From Arthrobacter citreus (GTDB lineage: Bacteria; Actinomycetota; Actinomycetes; Actinomycetales; Micrococcaceae): DNA of 64,000 bases. Position 1 is the first letter of the stretch, and each line of letters opens with the position of its first letter. Where the stretch lies: positions 496,001 to 560,000 of the forward strand of contig NZ_VTFV01000003.1 of assembly GCF_009192745.1 (NCBI RefSeq), in the 5' to 3' direction. Below are positions 60,547 through 64,000 of this stretch, in pieces. A program made the translations under genes and the position numbers. The notes beneath the pieces were generated by a model. It had not been told where the DNA came from. It worked only from the letters and a program-made list of their open reading frames with translations, and did no database searches.

Positions 60547-61894
60547 TGATCGGCCTTTCCTCAGGAAGTTTGTACTTGAGCCTGCGCTCCCGCAGGACCA
60601 GCGCCGAGGCGAGCAGAATGGGCCCGAGCCGGCCTGTGAACATAAGTACCACCAGGATCAGCTCCCCTGCTACAGGCAGTGCCGACGAGACACCGGCAGA
60701 GAGCCCAACCGTTCCAAAGGCAGAGACCGTCTCGAACAGCAGCCGGTCCATCGAGTAGTCCGACATGGCCATCAGTGCTCCGGTTGAAACAGCGATCAGT
60801 CCGGCGGCGACGAGGACCACAACCAGCGCCTGCCGTGCGGCATAGGCAGGCAGCGCCTTGCCCAGGGCCGTCACCTGCTCGTTCCCGCGTGCCTCAGCCA
60901 CGACGGCGAACACCAGCACCGCGAACGTCGTCACCTTGATCCCGCCGCCGGTTCCGGCCGGTGCGGCACCAATAAACATCAGCACATCCATTCCCAGCCA
61001 GGACAGCGGATCCATTTGGGCGACGTCGACGGAGCTGAATCCCGCCGTCCTGGTCTGGACTGACATAAAGAATGCAGCCAGGAACCGTTCCGGTCCGGAG
61101 AGGGCACCGAAGGTCTGCGGGTTGTTCCATTCGCACAGGGCAATGAACACCGTTCCGGCCGGCAGCAGGATGACCGTCCCCCAAAGCACCAGGCGGGTGT
61201 TGATGGTCCAGCGCAGCGGTTTCCCCCAGGCGCGGCGCAGCTGGACCAGCACCGGAAAGCCCAGTCCTCCGATGATGACGGCGGCGGCTACCGGAAGGCA
61301 CACCAGCGGATCGGTTGCGAAGCCCTCGAGGTTGCGCGGGAAAAGCGAGAATCCAGCATTATTGAACGCAGAGACAGCATGGAACACTCCCAGCCAGATG
61401 GCTTCGCCCGGGTCCTTGCCGTAGCCGAGCCAGAAGCGCAGGGCCAGAAGCAGTGCTGTCACGGCCTCGGTTGCGAGGGAGATGCGCACGACGCCGCCGA
61501 TCACCCTGGGTGTGCTGTCCAGGTCCTGGCTGCGGTTTTCGGCCACGGCCTGCAGCCGCGACCGGAAGCTGAACCGCCCAATGACTGCCAGGCCAACGAT
61601 GGAGGCAAACGTCATGACACCCAGTCCGCCGACCTGAATCAGGGCAAGGATGACAACCTGTCCAAAGGTGGACCAGTACACGTGTGTCTCAACCACTGAG
61701 AGCCCGGTGACGCAGAGTGCCGACACCGCAGTGAAAAGCGCGTCCGTGAAGGAAGCACTGCCGGGAACCGCATCTGAGGCGGGCAGCATCAGCAGTCCCG
61801 TTCCGCAGAGGGCTGCGGCCACGAAACCGAGAAAGACCACTTGTGAAGGGCGCGGGACCCGCCGGCGGCTGCCCGGCCCGGCACGCTCAGGCAC
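60539..61894 (-). CDS. trkH: Potassium-uptake channel subunit TrkH/KtrB
   Basis: The 451-residue membrane protein is the K+-conducting subunit with four M1-P-M2 repeats. The four filter loops are visible: SALCVTGLS, SAFNNAGFS, QTRTAGFSS and SAFGTVGLS, each with the conserved glycine. Length is that of KtrB. The GTG at 61894 is a tentative start: the ribosome site is weak, and the frame is open to 62047 through a Cys/Pro-rich stretch that does not fit. It forms an operon with trkA. Confidence 0.93.
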   Translation of the reverse strand: MPERAGPGSRRRVPRPSQVVFLGFVAAALCGTGLLMLPASDAVPGSASFTDALFTAVSALCVTGLSVVETHVYWSTFGQVVILALIQVGGLGVMTFASIVGLAVIGRFSFRSRLQAVAENRSQDLDSTPRVIGGVVRISLATEAVTALLLALRFWLGYGKDPGEAIWLGVFHAVSAFNNAGFSLFPRNLEGFATDPLVCLPVAAAVIIGGLGFPVLVQLRRAWGKPLRWTINTRLVLWGTVILLPAGTVFIALCEWNNPQTFGALSGPERFLAAFFMSVQTRTAGFSSVDVAQMDPLSWLGMDVLMFIGAAPAGTGGGIKVTTFAVLVFAVVAEARGNEQVTALGKALPAYAARQALVVVLVAAGLIAVSTGALMAMSDYSMDRLLFETVSAFGTVGLSAGVSSALPVAGELILVVLMFTGRLGPILLASALVLRERRLKYKLPEERPIIG

Positions 61895-62137
61895 ATTCCG
61901 ACAGTACGCCCGAGTGCCGCCGCGGTCACCGTCCGGCGAGTGCCACCAGCCCGAGGGACTGAATAACAGCGACCCGGGCGGAGGCTTTCCCTGGCTGCCC
62001 GGACAGGGATTGACACACCTCCCGCACGGGGGGCAGCCTTGGCGCACGGTCCACCGCAGTCCACGGGACTCGATGTGGCACGCGAAAGCGGGACTGACGT
62101 GGAAGGAGCAGCAGTTTGGGCATGGATCAGCACAGCC

Positions 62138-63304
62138 ATGAATGACGTCCTGGAGGCGTTGCAGCGTGAATGGGCGGCAGGCCGGACCGCGGCCCTGGCC
62201 ACCGTAGTCCGGACCTTCGATTCTGCGCCGTGTCCAACCGGAACCATGATGCTGGTGAGTTCCTCCGGGGGTGCAGTTGGTTCAGTATCCGGCGGCTGCG
62301 TTGAAGCAGCGGTGTACGAGCAGGCACTGGAGTGCATCAACGGTGCGGGTCCTGTCCTTGCCCGTTACGGCGTCAGCGACGGGGACGCCTTTGCCGTTGG
62401 CCTCACCTGCGGAGGCACAATTGAAGTCTTTGTCCAGGCCCTTGCACCGGAACAGTCAGCGGTGCTGGGCAAAGCCCTGTCTGCCATAGAAGCCCGCGTG
62501 CCGGCCGGCATGGCGACGGTGGTTGAGCACCCGGATCCCGGATGCCTGGGGCAAAACATGGTCATCCTCCCCGGGGGAACCTATGGTTCGCTGGGCAGCA
62601 GGCGGCTGGACCAGACCACGGCCGACGACGCGCTGGGCCTGGTTGCGGCAGGGCGCAGCGGGACCTTGGCGTACGGACTCGAAGGCGAACGCCTGGAGGC
62701 GGGCCTTAGTGTCTTCGTCAGGACTTTCGCGCCGCAGCCGCGCCTGCTGGTTTTCGGAGCCACGGATTTCGCGTCCGCCTTGGCCCGGCTGGGTTCGTTC
62801 CTCGGATACCGTGTCACGGTCTGCGACGCACGCCCCGTATTTACGACGCCGGAACGCTTTCCGGATGCGGACGAGGTTGTCATTTCCCGGCCCCATGTCT
62901 ATTACCAGGACCAGTTGGAGGCGGGCGCGGTGGACCGCCGAACGGTGGTCTGCGTCTTGACCCATGATCCCCGCTTCGACGCGCCGCTCCTGGCAGCAGT
63001 GCTCAACGGAGCGAAGGTCGCCTACGTTGGCGCCATGGGATCCCGGCGCACCCACCACCACCGCATTGAACGGCTGCTGGAGGCAGGGGTGTCACCCGCT
63101 GCCCTGAAGGCGCTGCGCAGCCCCATTGGACTGGACCTGGGGGCACGGACGCCGGAAGAGACTGCCGTGTCCATCGCAGCGGAGTTCATTGGCGAGGCAT
63201 GGGGCGGTTCGGGTGCTCCGCTGAGACTTATGAATGAGCGCATACACCATAAGGACCGGCTCCCTCTCGCGGCTCCCTCGCCTTCGGAGCATTCCCCGTC
63301 ATGA
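62138..63304 (+). CDS. XdhC-family molybdenum-hydroxylase maturation protein
   Basis: The 388-residue protein has the XdhC/CoxI N-terminal domain (RTAALATVVRTFDSAPCPTG at ~15-34, GSVSGGCVE) and the XdhC Rossmann domain (~205-350, with LLVFGATDFASALARLG, VCDARPVF, YVGAMGSRRTHHHR). Family members insert or sulfurate the molybdenum cofactor of xanthine dehydrogenase-type enzymes. No such enzyme gene is in the window. The ATG at 62138 lacks a good ribosome site, and the frame is open to 62039. Its end overlaps by 6 bp that of the convergent DNA repair gene. Confidence 0.87.
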   Translation: MNDVLEALQREWAAGRTAALATVVRTFDSAPCPTGTMMLVSSSGGAVGSVSGGCVEAAVYEQALECINGAGPVLARYGVSDGDAFAVGLTCGGTIEVFVQALAPEQSAVLGKALSAIEARVPAGMATVVEHPDPGCLGQNMVILPGGTYGSLGSRRLDQTTADDALGLVAAGRSGTLAYGLEGERLEAGLSVFVRTFAPQPRLLVFGATDFASALARLGSFLGYRVTVCDARPVFTTPERFPDADEVVISRPHVYYQDQLEAGAVDRRTVVCVLTHDPRFDAPLLAAVLNGAKVAYVGAMGSRRTHHHRIERLLEAGVSPAALKALRSPIGLDLGARTPEETAVSIAAEFIGEAWGGSGAPLRLMNERIHHKDRLPLAAPSPSEHSPS

Positions 63305-64000
63305 CTCCAGGCTGGCAGGTGATGCCGGCGAAGGCTCAACCGGATCCAGTTCTACCTCGAACGCCAAGGAGCCGTGCCGGGTCCCGTTCACCTGGATCTG
63401 CAGACGGTGTATTCCGGCATAGTGACGGCGGGTTGTCATCTGGTGCAGTGCGTGTGAACCGGTAAGGGTGCGGGACTCCCCCGCCGGGAGTTCCAGGACA
63501 GCAAGCTTGAAGACTGCGGGAGCGGTTCCGCCGCGGGCTTTGACGTAGTGCACTACATAGTCCACGGCGAGCCGCGCCGTCGTCCTTCCAGTGTTGGTCA
63601 GTGTAAAGCCGAAGCGGAGCCTGCCGGGAAGGGTGATGGCCGGTGTGGTGGTGGCAAGATCCTCCACAAGGACCTCCGCCGGCTCAAATCCCAGCAGGGC
63701 GAGGGCACCAGGATGGGCTTTCTTAACCAGGGTCCGGAGGCTGTGGCGGACCAGCCGCTCAGTGGTGGGTGCCGGCGCGTCCAGCCATCGGGCGCAGGCC
63801 TGGACGGTGATTTCGGGCGCATGGCGGGAGATGTCGTTGAGGTGGTTGGCAACGGAGCGGCGCACGTCCTCGCTGGGATCATCCCGGAGGGCGGCCAGGA
63901 TGGGCAGCGTGGCTTCGGGATCCTGCAGCAGTCCCGGGACCCGGATCGCCCAGGGCAGATAGGGCCGGGTCCCCTCGCTGGCCAGCCGCCGTACATGCGG
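63299..64000 (-). CDS. DNA alkylation repair protein (AlkC/AlkD-like), 5' end cut
   Basis: About 233 C-terminal residues are visible; the frame runs to the right edge without a start. HVRRLASEGTRPYLPWA at the edge, DDPSEDVRRSVANHLNDIS and the following helices are HEAT-like repeats typical of alkylpurine DNA glycosylases of the AlkC/AlkD group. The C-terminal ~110 residues (from ~GFEPAEVLVEDL) are beta-rich (FGFTLTNTGRTTARLAVDYVVHY), an immunoglobulin-like domain as in AlkC-type members. It is convergent and overlapping with the XdhC gene. Confidence 0.9.
   Translation of the reverse strand, partial: PHVRRLASEGTRPYLPWAIRVPGLLQDPEATLPILAALRDDPSEDVRRSVANHLNDISRHAPEITVQACARWLDAPAPTTERLVRHSLRTLVKKAHPGALALLGFEPAEVLVEDLATTTPAITLPGRLRFGFTLTNTGRTTARLAVDYVVHYVKARGGTAPAVFKLAVLELPAGESRTLTGSHALHQMTTRRHYAGIHRLQIQVNGTRHGSLAFEVELDPVEPSPASPASLES

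Noticed and set aside
1-64000. CRISPR array, transposase, integrase, prophage or tRNA gene
   Set aside because: I found no regular spaced repeats, no transposase or integrase motifs and no tRNA-like cloverleaf between genes.

Overview
The window looks like chromosomal DNA from a high-GC actinobacterium, most likely a member of the Micrococcaceae (Arthrobacter or a close relative). The evidence is strong third-position G/C bias, frequent GTG/TTG starts, AGGAGG-type ribosome sites, ATGA/GTGA stop-start overlaps, actinobacterial gene types (FolP2-type pterin protein, MSMEG-type ligase plus separate LigD polymerase, CstR/CsoR-type sensor, QsuB fusion) and resemblance of individual proteins to that group. 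The placement is inference from family resemblance; no rRNA gene is present. I see no insertion sequence, prophage, CRISPR array or tRNA. The window reads as a catabolic and stress-response part of a chromosome with little sign of recent transfer.

Layout. 1-6.4 kb: 5' part of DNA polymerase I, a hotdog thioesterase, an old yellow enzyme, a 14-helix MFS exporter with an unusual beta-sandwich tail, and a small heat shock protein. 6.4-10.6 kb: a glutamate-dependent acid-resistance operon (glutamate decarboxylase, glutamate/GABA antiporter, glutaminase) closed by a strong terminator. 10.6-15.8 kb: a shikimate catabolic unit (IclR regulator, QsuB-type 3-dehydroshikimate dehydratase, quinate/shikimate dehydrogenase, divergent MHS importer); two perfect 17-bp palindromes lie in the divergent promoter. 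15.8-22 kb: UbiB-like kinase, GH3 beta-glucosidase, acyl-CoA thioesterase and a two-part SDR. 22-32.4 kb: ATP-dependent DNA ligase, FolP2-type protein with a RibD-C reductase, dihydrolipoyl dehydrogenase, two related type-B carboxylesterases around an ABC-F ATPase, and an NAD(P)-binding protein.

32.4-44.2 kb is one galactoside utilisation operon of seven genes (binding protein, two permeases, GH2 beta-galactosidase, GH36 alpha-galactosidase, galT, galK), with four 4-bp stop-start overlaps, a divergent DeoR regulator, candidate operator repeats over the promoter and a 35-nt perfect hairpin at the end. An importer brings in galactosides, two glycosidases release galactose, and GalK/GalT begin the Leloir pathway; galE, galM and the transport ATPase are not in the window.

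44.2-53 kb holds housekeeping and accessory genes (acyltransferase, methyltransferase, alpha/beta hydrolase, glycosyltransferase, nitroreductase, LigD-type polymerase, MFS transporter, VOC protein, YciO-type protein). 53-59 kb is the most unusual stretch: a lipoprotein fusing a PhoA-type alkaline phosphatase to a glycerophosphodiester phosphodiesterase, a 217-residue unknown, a divergent pair of a Cys-rich mini-protein and a CstR-like sensor around two GC-rich palindromes, and a second membrane-bound glycerophosphodiester phosphodiesterase. 59-64 kb has an MpaB-type oxygenase behind tandem inverted repeats, a Trk/Ktr potassium uptake pair, an XdhC-family protein and the 3' part of a DNA alkylation repair gene.
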